Position numbers and translations under genes: made by a program
The notes under the pieces: model-generated
The model's database searches: none
Seen by the model: the letters and a program-made list of their open reading frames with translations, nothing else
What the model was told of the DNA's origin: nothing
Part shown: piece by piece, positions 15,214 to 22,753 of the stretch
How positions within the stretch are numbered: the stretch's first letter is position 1
Layout of the letters: each line of letters starts with the position of its first letter
Origin: Elusimicrobiales bacterium
GTDB taxonomy: Bacteria; Elusimicrobiota; Elusimicrobia; Elusimicrobiales; UBA9959
DNA: 64,000 nt
NCBI GenBank assembly: GCA_028688015.1
Contig: JAQTZB010000005.1
Span: 18,561-82,560 of the forward strand
Direction of reading: 5' to 3'

Positions 15214-16554
15214 ATGGAAAAACTCAATATCTTCGTGCTGGAAGACGACAAGCTGGCCCAGAAGGTCATGTCAGCCCACCTGGCGGCCCACTGCGTGGAC
15301 CTGGCGGCCGACCTGAAGACCGCGCTGAAAAAGCTGGAAACAGGGAAGTACGACATAGGCTTCTTCGACCTGCTGCTCGGCCCCGGCGACGACTATTCCG
15401 GGCTGAAGGCCATAGAGGCCGCGGCGGCGCGGGGCGTGCACTGCGTGGTGGTCTCCAGCTCCGACTCCGACGAAACCATAGACCGCGCCTACGCGCTGGG
15501 GGCCTCCGACTTCTACGCCAAGGGCAACGAAGAGGCCAACGTAGGCGAAATCCTGCGCAAGTTCGTGCAGAACCGCAAGGCGGCCGCCGCCACCGACATC
15601 TTCACCTCCGCTTTCATCACCTGCGACCCGGAGACCCGGGCGATGGCGGCCGAAGCGCTGAAATACGCGCCGACCGAACTGCCCATCCTGGTGCTCGGCC
15701 CCTCGGGCACCGGCAAGACCTCGCTCGCCAAGATCCTGCACGAGCATTCCGGCCGCGACGGCGCCTTCGTCTCCATCAACTGCTCGGCCTACACCGAGGA
15801 CCTGCTGGAGGCCGAGCTGTTCGGCTACCGCAAGGGCGCCTTCACCGGCGCGGCCGAGACCCGCAGGGGCCGCCTGCTCGAGGCGCACCGCGGCACGCTG
15901 TTCCTCGATGAGATAGGCACGATGAGCCTGAACATGCAGATGAAGCTGCTGAAGGCCATCGAGGAGCGCTCGTTCTACCCGCTGGGCTCGGAGCGGCCGG
16001 AGCGCTCGGAGTTCCGCATCATCAGCGCCACGCTGGAGGACCCGCAGGCCCTGATAGCCAGCGGCAGGATGCGCTTCGACCTGTTCCAGCGCGTGCACGG
16101 CTACACGATCAACCTGAAGCCGCTGTCTCGCCGGCCCTGCGACATCGCCCCGCTGCTGCTGCACTTCACCAAAGGCCGGCGGCGCCTCTCGTTCGCGCCC
16201 GAGGCGAGGGCATACATGGAAAGCTACGCCTGGCCCGGCAACGTGCGCGAGCTCAAGAAGTTCACTGACCTGGTTTCCGGCGGCGCGGCCGGCCGCGTGG
16301 ACCTGGAGACGGTCAAGAAGCACCTGAAGGGCACCCAGGGCCCCCGCCCCGCCCCCCAGGACGGAGAGATCTACGACTACGCCCTCGCCCACGGCTTGGA
16401 GGCGGCGCTGGAAAAGATTTCGGGGGAAATAATAGCGCGCAGCCTGCGCGAGAACGGCGGCAAAAAGACCAGGACGATGGCCGACCTGAAGATCTCCACC
16501 CGCCTGCTATACGCTACGCTGAAGAAACTGGGCCTTGAAACGGAGGGCAAATGA
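15214..16554 (+). CDS. Sigma-54-dependent response regulator (NtrC family)
   Basis: This 446-residue activator starts at the ATG at 15214, preceded by GGAG. The upstream TTG at 15184 has no ribosome site. The receiver domain (1-118) has the acidic pocket EDD and phospho-acceptor D52. The AAA+ domain has Walker A GPSGTGKT (162-169), the sigma-54 contact loop GAFTGA (208-213) and Walker B LFLDEIG. The C-terminal Fis-type HTH is recognisable but divergent. Its neighbour rpoN is divergent, and the next gene overlaps its stop. It has no adjacent full histidine kinase. Confidence 0.93.
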   Translation: MEKLNIFVLEDDKLAQKVMSAHLAAHCVDLAADLKTALKKLETGKYDIGFFDLLLGPGDDYSGLKAIEAAAARGVHCVVVSSSDSDETIDRAYALGASDFYAKGNEEANVGEILRKFVQNRKAAAATDIFTSAFITCDPETRAMAAEALKYAPTELPILVLGPSGTGKTSLAKILHEHSGRDGAFVSINCSAYTEDLLEAELFGYRKGAFTGAAETRRGRLLEAHRGTLFLDEIGTMSLNMQMKLLKAIEERSFYPLGSERPERSEFRIISATLEDPQALIASGRMRFDLFQRVHGYTINLKPLSRRPCDIAPLLLHFTKGRRRLSFAPEARAYMESYAWPGNVRELKKFTDLVSGGAAGRVDLETVKKHLKGTQGPRPAPQDGEIYDYALAHGLEAALEKISGEIIARSLRENGGKKTRTMADLKISTRLLYATLKKLGLETEGK

Positions 16555-16730
16555 CCGGCACCGACCACAGCAAACTACTGCACGACCTGCGCTCGAAGTG
16601 TTCCAGCCTTAAAAGCGCCGCCGAGCTCTACAAGGACTGCTCCCCGGCCGAGAAGAAAGAGATGCTGGCGCTGATGAACGCCGCGGCCGCAGAAATAACC
16701 CGGCTCCTTTCAGAACTGGCTAAGCCCTGA
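16551..16730 (+). CDS. 59-aa HisKA-like helical protein
   Basis: The ATG overlaps the stop of the sigma-54 activator (ATGA) and the frame runs to TGA at 16730. The start [20 protein letters not shown], then a second amphipathic helix ending in EITRLLSEL, resembles the two-helix dimerisation/phosphotransfer (HisKA) domain of sensor kinases. His11 in LLHDLRSK sits at the phospho-acceptor position. There is no ATP-binding domain, so it may be a phosphorelay intermediate, a kinase decoy or a binding partner of the activator. The resemblance was judged by eye. Confidence 0.55.
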   Translation: MTGTDHSKLLHDLRSKCSSLKSAAELYKDCSPAEKKEMLALMNAAAAEITRLLSELAKP

Positions 16731-16846
16731 GCGCTTTTTACCACACCGGCAGCGGCGCGCCGGGCCCCGCGCGGCTGCCGGGGCCAGGACCGGCGCTGTC
16801 AGCTCGTTGATCTCTATTTTTATTTCCGATTTCTTTAAAATCCGGA

Positions 16847-16881
16847 GCGGACCGCCCTACCCCTCTCGCTCGGTCCGCCCA
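16847..16881. other. Inverted repeat in intergenic region
   Basis: GCGGACCG pairs with CGGTCCGC around an 18-base loop. It lies in the 266-base gap 16731-16996 between the HisKA-like gene and the M16 genes. No T tract follows on either strand, so I do not call it a terminator. Confidence 0.5.
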
Positions 16882-16890
16882 CAAGCAATG

Positions 16891-16910
16891 CGGAGCAATT
16901 TTTATGCCGC
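16891..16910 (-). promoter_or_regulatory. Sigma-54-like site, antisense, possible sRNA promoter
   Basis: On the minus strand CGGCATAAAAATTGCT keeps GG-N10-GC with TTGC. It shares 13 bases (CAATTTTTATGCC on plus) with the site upstream of rpoN. Transcription would run leftward through the inverted repeat at 16847-16881, where no minus-strand gene is seen. Confidence 0.4.
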
Positions 16911-16958
16911 TGGCAAAGCGCCTCCGGCCCGCCGCCCCTTGATACGGAGGTCTTTATG

Positions 16959-16964
16959 TATAAT
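16959..16964 (+). promoter_or_regulatory. TATAAT -10 box for the M16 pair
   Basis: TATAAT would start RNA near 16971. GGAGGA then precedes the ATG at 16997. TTGATA at about 16940 is a possible -35 but the spacing is short (14 bases). Confidence 0.45.
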
Positions 16965-16996
16965 ATCCTCCGGCAACCCGCTTTATGGAGGATTTA

Positions 16997-18559
16997 ATGA
17001 AATCAATGGCGTTATTACCCCTGCTGCTGCTTTGCTGCGCCCCGCTCTACGCGGCTGACGGCAAACCTGCGGACGAACTGCCCCCGGGCGCCGCACGCGA
17101 AACTGACGCGAAATACCCCCCGGTCATAACCTACACCCTCAAGAACGGCCTTAAGCTGCTGATACTTGAAAAGCACTTCTCGCCAACGATATCCTACTCG
17201 ATAGCCTTCAAGGTGGGCGGCGTGGACAGCCCTAAGGGCAAGACCGGCCTGCCGCACCTCTTCGAACACATGGCGTTCAAGGGCAGCAAGACAGTGGGCA
17301 CAAAAGATTACGCGAAGGAGAAGCTGGCCCTGGACAAAGTCGACCTGGCCGCGGCCGCCTTCATAGAGGAAGACCGCAAGCCCGAGCCGGACGCGGCGAA
17401 GCTGGCCGCCCTCAAGAAAGCGCTGAACGACGCCGAGAAAGAGGCCGACGCCTTCATCGTCAAGGACGAGTTCACCCAGCTCTACAAGAACTTCGGCGAG
17501 AACGGGCTGAACGCGGCCACCTCCTACGACTACACCTTCTACCTGCTGTCCCTGCCGGCCAACCGCCTCGAGACGCTGATGGCGATGGAGTCGGACCGCT
17601 TCAAGAACTCCGTGCTGCGCGAGTTCTACCGGGAGCGCAGCGTGGTGATGGAAGAGAAGCGGATGTACGACTCCAAACCCGAACAGGCGCTCATGGAGAA
17701 GCTCATCACCACAGCCCTGGAGGCGCACCCCTACCGCGACCCCCTCGTGGGCTGGTTCGACGACCTCAAGTCCCTGACCAGGAAGGACGCCGCGGCTTTC
17801 TACGCCAAGTACTATGCGCCGAACAACGCGACGATGGCTATCGTCGGCGACGTGAAGCCGGCCGAGGTGATAAGGCTGGCCGAGAAATATTTCGGGAACT
17901 GGAAACCCGCCGAGGTTCCCTCCTCGGACTACACCAAGGAGCCCCCGCAGGGCACCGAAAAGCGCTTCGACCTGTTCTTCAAGGCCAACCCGTCACTGCG
18001 CATGGCCTTCCACAACCCCGGCTACGCCAACCCGGACATCTACGCGCTGATGATGGTCAGCGAGGTGCTGTCCGGAGGCAAGACCGGCCGCTTCTACCGC
18101 AACCTGGTAGAAGGCAAGCAGGTGGCCTTGTACGCCGCTTCCGGCGCCACCATTTCATCCCGCTATCCTTCCCTTTTCATCGTGGTCGGGGCCCCGAAAG
18201 CGCCCCACACCTCGGAAGAAGTGGAGACGGCCATCTGGGAAGAGCTGGAAAAACTTAAGACGGAACCTCCTACCGCCTGGGAACTGGAGAAGATAGTCAA
18301 CTCCTACGAGGCGGAGATGGTCAAGAACCTGGAATCCACCCTCGAGACCGCCCAGAGCCTCGCGGTCTCCCAGCAGGTCATGGGCGACTGGAAGTTCGAT
18401 TGGAGGGTCACAGAGGAACTGCGCAAGGTCAAGCCGGAGGACGTCTCCAGGGCCGCGGCCAAGTACCTGGTGCGCAGCAACTACACCGTCGGCTTCCTTA
18501 AACCGCCGCTCACAAACGCGCCGGCCGGGCCCGCCCAGCCCAAAGGAGAGACGAAATGA
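16997..18559 (+). CDS. M16 family zinc protease, catalytic subunit
   Basis: The 520-residue product has a signal peptide and so is exported. The inverted zinc motif HLFEH (H87, E90, H91) and distal ligands after it are those of pitrilysin/processing-peptidase M16 enzymes. An insertion of about 50 charged residues follows the motif. I start at 16997 because GGAGGA precedes it. The ATG at 16985 would put that ribosome site inside the gene. The stop overlaps the next M16 gene (ATGA), consistent with a two-subunit M16B protease. Confidence 0.9.
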   Translation: MKSMALLPLLLLCCAPLYAADGKPADELPPGAARETDAKYPPVITYTLKNGLKLLILEKHFSPTISYSIAFKVGGVDSPKGKTGLPHLFEHMAFKGSKTVGTKDYAKEKLALDKVDLAAAAFIEEDRKPEPDAAKLAALKKALNDAEKEADAFIVKDEFTQLYKNFGENGLNAATSYDYTFYLLSLPANRLETLMAMESDRFKNSVLREFYRERSVVMEEKRMYDSKPEQALMEKLITTALEAHPYRDPLVGWFDDLKSLTRKDAAAFYAKYYAPNNATMAIVGDVKPAEVIRLAEKYFGNWKPAEVPSSDYTKEPPQGTEKRFDLFFKANPSLRMAFHNPGYANPDIYALMMVSEVLSGGKTGRFYRNLVEGKQVALYAASGATISSRYPSLFIVVGAPKAPHTSEEVETAIWEELEKLKTEPPTAWELEKIVNSYEAEMVKNLESTLETAQSLAVSQQVMGDWKFDWRVTEELRKVKPEDVSRAAAKYLVRSNYTVGFLKPPLTNAPAGPAQPKGETK

Positions 18560-19971
18560 AGAACCCCGCTTTCAAACTCTGCCTCTTAGGAGCTGTCATG
18601 GCCATCTTCCACACCGCGGCGCGCGCCCTGCCCCTGAACATCCCCACGCCGCCGCCGCTCGACTTCAACCCGCCTAAAGGAGAGCGCGTGGTCCTCGGCA
18701 ACGGCCTGGTGGTCTACCTGCTCAGCGACCCGTCGCTGCCCGCTGTGCGCATCACCGCCGTGGTGCGGACCGGCAACGTCTATAACCCCGCCGGCAAGGA
18801 GGGCCTCGGCTCCATGACCGCCGGCATGCTGGAGGACGGCGGCAGCGCCTCCTACAAGCCCGAGGAGATAGACAAGACGCTGGAATACCTCGGGGCCTCG
18901 CTCTCCTCCTCTATGGGCACCGAGGAAGCCAGCGTCTCGATGTTCGCGCTGAGCAAGGACCTCGACAAGGTGCTCGACATCTATGCCGACGTGCTGATGC
19001 GCCCCGCCTTCGCCGCCGACAAGTTCGACATCCTCAAGAAGGGCGAGCTGGAGGTCATCCGCCGCCGCAACGACGATCCCGGCAAGGAGATCATGCGCGA
19101 GGCGGTGCGCTACTACTTCGGCAAGGCCCACCCGTACGGCAAGCGCACCGAGACGGCCAGCGTAGAGTCCATCACGATCGACGACATGAAGGCCTTTCAC
19201 TCCGCGTATTACCGCCCCAATAACGTGATTCTCGCGGTCAGCGGCAGCTACGGGACCGACAAGGAAATGCTGGCGAAGCTGGAGGCGAAGTTCGGCGGCT
19301 GGCAGAAAGCCGACATAAAGTTCCCGGCCATTCCCGAGCCGCAGGTCAGCTCCTCGCGGCAGATCTACTTCATCGAGAAGGACGTGCCGCAGGCCTACAT
19401 CATGATCCTAAACAAGGGCATGACGAAGACCGACCCGATCGAGTTCCCTTTCGAGGTCACGAACGACGTGGTGGGCGCCTCCAGCCTCTCCTCCCGGCTG
19501 TGGGACACAGTGCGCGCCCGCAAGGGCCTGGCCTACTCGGTCTATTCCTCCTACTCGCGCCGCAACGCCTGGCCCGGCTACGTCTACGCTTACTGCGGCA
19601 CCAAGCCGGAGACCTACTCGCAGGCGCTGGAAGAGATCCTGCGCCAGCTGAAGCGCGCCAAGACCGAGGCGCTCTCGGCCACGGAACTCGGGGACTCGAA
19701 GGGAGCGAAGATAAACTCCTTCGTCTTCAGGTTCAAGACGCCGTACGACCTGGTCTCCCAGCGCGCGCTGCTGGAACATTTCAACTTCCCGCCCGACTAC
19801 CTGGAGAACTACGTAAAGAACATCTCCTCGGTAACGCGCGAGTCGGCGCTCGCAGCGGCCTCCAAGCTCTACGACCCCGACAACGCGCTGATCTTCGTCA
19901 TCGGCAACTCGAAGAAGTTCGACAAGCCCCTGGCGGAGTTCGGCCAGGTCACGGAACTGAAGGAAGACTGA
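18556..19971 (+). CDS. M16 family protein, non-catalytic partner
   Basis: The 471-residue protein with a signal peptide belongs to the same family as the preceding gene, but the HxxEH motif is replaced (GLGSMTAGMLEDGGS aligns there), so it cannot bind zinc. It retains the substrate-binding half features such as SYGTDK after the strand NNVILAVSG and LSSRLWDTVRARKGLAYSVYS. In M16B enzymes an active and an inactive subunit pair to form a closed chamber that degrades peptides. The overlapping start supports stoichiometric synthesis. Confidence 0.9.
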   Translation: MKNPAFKLCLLGAVMAIFHTAARALPLNIPTPPPLDFNPPKGERVVLGNGLVVYLLSDPSLPAVRITAVVRTGNVYNPAGKEGLGSMTAGMLEDGGSASYKPEEIDKTLEYLGASLSSSMGTEEASVSMFALSKDLDKVLDIYADVLMRPAFAADKFDILKKGELEVIRRRNDDPGKEIMREAVRYYFGKAHPYGKRTETASVESITIDDMKAFHSAYYRPNNVILAVSGSYGTDKEMLAKLEAKFGGWQKADIKFPAIPEPQVSSSRQIYFIEKDVPQAYIMILNKGMTKTDPIEFPFEVTNDVVGASSLSSRLWDTVRARKGLAYSVYSSYSRRNAWPGYVYAYCGTKPETYSQALEEILRQLKRAKTEALSATELGDSKGAKINSFVFRFKTPYDLVSQRALLEHFNFPPDYLENYVKNISSVTRESALAAASKLYDPDNALIFVIGNSKKFDKPLAEFGQVTELKED

Positions 19972-19989
19972 AGCCGGAGCAGAAAAAAG

Positions 19990-20025
19990 AAAGGGCCCCT
20001 TGAAGAAGGGGCCTTTTCTTTTTGT
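19990..20025. terminator. Intrinsic terminator between convergent genes
   Basis: GGCCCC/GGGGCC with an eight-base loop is followed by TTTTCTTTTTG on plus and preceded by A-rich sequence, so it can serve both the M16 operon and the convergent radical SAM gene. Confidence 0.85.
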
Positions 20026-20035
20026 CCGGCGGGCG

Positions 20036-21418
20036 CTACATCAGGATCCAGTGGTAGAAGCGCTTGACCAGGTAGCCGAAGTGTTTCAGTGAGCGGATCT
20101 GCAGCACGTTGCGGACCATGACGCCTGGGCGCAGATAAAATTTAAGGAAGGCCTCGCGCTGCAGGCTGCGCAGCTGCTCGCGGGTGACGCCCTTCGGCGC
20201 ATAGGGCACCTTCTGGAAGATCAACCCCTCCACGTCCATCTGCCCTATCTCGCCGCTCTGGATCAGTTTCAGCGTGACGGGCGTCATCGGGAGCGGCAGG
20301 AAGGTGAAGAAGTTGGCGCGCAGCAGCGGCAGTTCCAGCGAAAAGCTTATGGTCTCGCGCATGTCCTCCACGGTCTCGTCGGGGAAGCCGAGGATGAAGA
20401 AAGCCGCCAGGTCTATCTTCATGCGCCGGATCAGCGCCACCTTTTCCCGGATCAGCGCGACGCTGAGCTGCTTGTCCATGCGCTTCAAGGTCTTATCGGA
20501 GCCGGACTCGATGCCGACGGAGATCAGGTAGGTCCCGGCCCGCTTCATCAGGTCCAGCAGTTCCTCGTCCAGGGTGCCGATGCGCACGCCGTTGGGGAAG
20601 GCCAGCGAGATGGGCAGACCGCTCGCGATGATGGCCTTCAGGATGCCCACCGCGTGCGCCTTGTCCAGCGTGAAATTATCGTCGACGATGTGGATCTCGC
20701 GGATGCCGAACTTGTGGTAGAGCAGTTCTATCTCCGCCATCACTGACGCGGCGCCGCGCTTGCGCATGCGCTTGCCGCTCAGGATGGGCGCGGTGCAGAA
20801 ACCGCAGGCGAACGGGCAGCCGCGCGTGGTCACTATCGGGGCTATCGGGAACTGGTTAAAGAACGCGCCGTGCTGGGCGGGCGGGTAGTTCTGCGGGCCG
20901 ATCAGGTCCCACGCGGGCGGCGGAAGCGCGTCTATGTCCTTTATGGGGCTGATCTCGTTGACGCGCAGCGCGCCGTTCTCGCGCCAGGCCAGGCCGGGCA
21001 CATCCGCCGGCGCCGCCTGGCCGGCCAGCAGCTTTATGAAAAGCGGGAAGCTGTCCTCGGTCTCGCCGCGCAGCAGGTAGTCGGCTTCGGGCGACAATTT
21101 AGCCATCGTCTCTTCCGGGCAAAGCGTCGGGTGCGGCCCCCCGGAGACGATCACGGCCTTGGGCAGCGCGGCCCGCGTCAGGGCGGCCAGGCGCTTAACC
21201 TCACCGAGCTCCGGCGAGTAGCACTGGAAGCCTACTATGTCGGGCGAGAAATCCTTAACCGCGGCCAGAAACTTGGCGTCGTCCCGGCCCAGCATGCCGA
21301 AATCCAGCACGCGCACCTCGTTGGCGTCCCGCAGGCGGGCGGCCAGGAAGGCGATGCCGAGCGGCGGCTGGATATGGTCGCCGTGGGCTATGCCGGGCTT
21401 AACGAGGAGGATCTTCAT
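20036..21418 (-). CDS. B12-binding domain radical SAM protein
   Basis: The 460-residue product has an N-terminal Rossmann-type cobalamin-binding region (to about 140, with VSGGPHPTLCPEE), followed by a radical SAM core with CPFACGFC (C201, C205, C208). This class includes methyltransferases and ring-forming enzymes, and the substrate cannot be told from sequence. The protein ends with a positively charged segment. No ribosome site is evident before the ATG, and a TATTTA seven bases upstream could give a near-leaderless transcript. Confidence 0.85.
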   Translation of the reverse strand: MKILLVKPGIAHGDHIQPPLGIAFLAARLRDANEVRVLDFGMLGRDDAKFLAAVKDFSPDIVGFQCYSPELGEVKRLAALTRAALPKAVIVSGGPHPTLCPEETMAKLSPEADYLLRGETEDSFPLFIKLLAGQAAPADVPGLAWRENGALRVNEISPIKDIDALPPPAWDLIGPQNYPPAQHGAFFNQFPIAPIVTTRGCPFACGFCTAPILSGKRMRKRGAASVMAEIELLYHKFGIREIHIVDDNFTLDKAHAVGILKAIIASGLPISLAFPNGVRIGTLDEELLDLMKRAGTYLISVGIESGSDKTLKRMDKQLSVALIREKVALIRRMKIDLAAFFILGFPDETVEDMRETISFSLELPLLRANFFTFLPLPMTPVTLKLIQSGEIGQMDVEGLIFQKVPYAPKGVTREQLRSLQREAFLKFYLRPGVMVRNVLQIRSLKHFGYLVKRFYHWILM

Positions 21419-21444
21419 AAAGCGCTAAATATGATAGCAAATGG

Positions 21445-21837
21445 CTAAAGGCCCTTTTCCTTCTCCAGCGCGGCTTTCACCTCGGCCGGGATCTCCACCA
21501 GCTTCAGGTCGCGCCCGACGCAGACCAGGTCGGTCTCGGCCCTGCCTATAAGTTTCCCGTCCTGGTTGTGGATGGCGTAGGCAAAGACGATGCGGTAAGG
21601 CGTGTACTCCTTTATCGAGGTCTTTATCTCCAGCGTGTCGCCGTATAGCGCCGGGAATTTGTATTCCATTTCCTGCCGCCGCACGGCGAAGCCGGTACCG
21701 CGCTCCAGCAGGCCCTTCACGGTGAGACCGCGCTCCTCCAGGAACTCCGAGCGCGCCTCCTCCAGGTATTTCAGGTAATTGGCGTGGTAGACCGCGCCGC
21801 TGGTGTCCGTGTCGTAGTAGTAGATGCGCCGTTTCAT
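21445..21837 (-). CDS. YbgC-like acyl-CoA thioesterase
   Basis: The 130-residue hot-dog fold protein has the N-terminal signature YYYDTDTSGAVYHANYLKY, where the Asp in DTD...Y is the catalytic residue of 4-hydroxybenzoyl-CoA/YbgC thioesterases. YbgC usually sits with tol-pal, but here it follows a YjbQ gene with no gap. The substrate is probably a short or medium acyl-CoA. Confidence 0.9.
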   Translation of the reverse strand: MKRRIYYYDTDTSGAVYHANYLKYLEEARSEFLEERGLTVKGLLERGTGFAVRRQEMEYKFPALYGDTLEIKTSIKEYTPYRIVFAYAIHNQDGKLIGRAETDLVCVGRDLKLVEIPAEVKAALEKEKGL

Positions 21838-22254
21838 TTATTCTCCGATTATCTTAACCAGCACGCGCTTCTGGCGCCTGCCGTCGAACTCGCCGTAGAA
21901 GATCTTCTCCCACGGCCCGAAATCCAGCCGCCCGTCCGTCACGGCCACCACCACCTCGCGGCCCATGACGGTGCGCTTGAGGTGCGCGTCGCCGTTGTCC
22001 TCGCCGGTCAGGTTGTGCCGGTAGCCGCGAGCATCGTAGGGCGCCAGTTTCTCCACCCACTGCAGGAAGTCCTGGTGCAGGCCGCCCTCGTTGTCGTTTA
22101 TAAATACGCTGGAGGTGATATGCATGGCGTTCACCAGGCACAGGCCTTCTTTTATCCCGCTCTTTGCCAGCTCGGCCTCCACCTTGGGCGTGATGTGCAC
22201 TATGGCGCAGCGCTCGGGAGTATTAAAGGTCAGGTAGGCGGTGTGAGATTTCAT
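21838..22254 (-). CDS. YjbQ family protein (UPF0047)
   Basis: This 138-residue small beta protein is of the YjbQ family. The family motifs [25 protein letters not shown] and [13 protein letters not shown] are present. Some members have thiamine-phosphate synthase-like activity in vitro, but the physiological role is not settled. It abuts the thioesterase gene directly, so the two are probably one operon. Confidence 0.93.
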   Translation of the reverse strand: MKSHTAYLTFNTPERCAIVHITPKVEAELAKSGIKEGLCLVNAMHITSSVFINDNEGGLHQDFLQWVEKLAPYDARGYRHNLTGEDNGDAHLKRTVMGREVVVAVTDGRLDFGPWEKIFYGEFDGRRQKRVLVKIIGE

Positions 22255-22300
22255 GGGTCCCCGTCAGAACGGCTGAAAACGAGTAAATATTCTACAAACT

Positions 22301-22328
22301 TTGAGAGTTGCCGGGGATTTGCTATAAT
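22301..22328 (+). promoter_or_regulatory. rpmB promoter, leaderless
   Basis: TTGAGA (22301-22306), a 16-base spacer and perfect TATAAT (22323-22328) are followed by exactly six bases and the ATG, so the predicted +1 is the A of the start codon. Confidence 0.75.
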
Positions 22329-22334
22329 AAGTCC

Positions 22335-22529
22335 ATGGCTTACAAATGCGAACTCTGCGGCAAAAAGGCCGTTTCCGGTAACTCCTACAGCCATTCTCAC
22401 AGGGCTACCAAACGGACCTTCAAGCCTAACCTTCAGAAACAGAAGATCGTGCACGACGGCAAAACACAGTCCGTCTACGTCTGCACCATCTGCATCAAGA
22501 GCGGCAAAGCGGTGCGCCCGGCCAAATAG
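22335..22529 (+). CDS. rpmB: 50S ribosomal protein L28
   Basis: The 64-residue protein starts MAYKCELCGKK and carries a second CxxC pair (VCTIC), so it is the zinc-binding form of L28. SHSHRATKRTFKPNLQK is the rRNA-binding segment of the family. I start at 22335, not the upstream in-frame codon, because the protein is then standard length and the promoter places +1 there. It is monocistronic, with a terminator downstream. Confidence 0.95.
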   Translation: MAYKCELCGKKAVSGNSYSHSHRATKRTFKPNLQKQKIVHDGKTQSVYVCTICIKSGKAVRPAK

Positions 22530-22563
22530 GCCGCGCCGCCCACATAGCTTCTCAAAGGGTTAA

Positions 22564-22598
22564 GGCCGTCCGCCTCAGGCGGGCGGCCGTTGTTATTT
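22564..22598 (+). terminator. Terminator after rpmB
   Basis: GGCCGTCCGCC pairs with GGCGGGCGGCC (one G:U) around TCA and is followed by GTTGTTATTT. Confidence 0.8.
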
Positions 22599-22665
22599 GC
22601 CCGCCAGCCACCCCCCCGGACCGCGGAATCAACAAGAATTTAATATTTTGTAAACAACCCTTTTG

Positions 22666-22671
22666 TATAAT
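22666..22671 (+). promoter_or_regulatory. TATAAT -10 box upstream of coiled-coil operon
   Basis: TATAAT lies in an AT-rich stretch (22630-22730) unlike the GC-rich surroundings. RNA would start near 22678, giving a 75-base leader ending in CGGAGGACTTAAG before the ATG. Confidence 0.5.
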
Positions 22672-22753
22672 TTTCCTGTATGTAATAAGGGATTTATAAT
22701 TATTCCCTTACTCTTTTTTATTTTTCGGCGCGCCAAGTCCCGGAGGACTTAAG

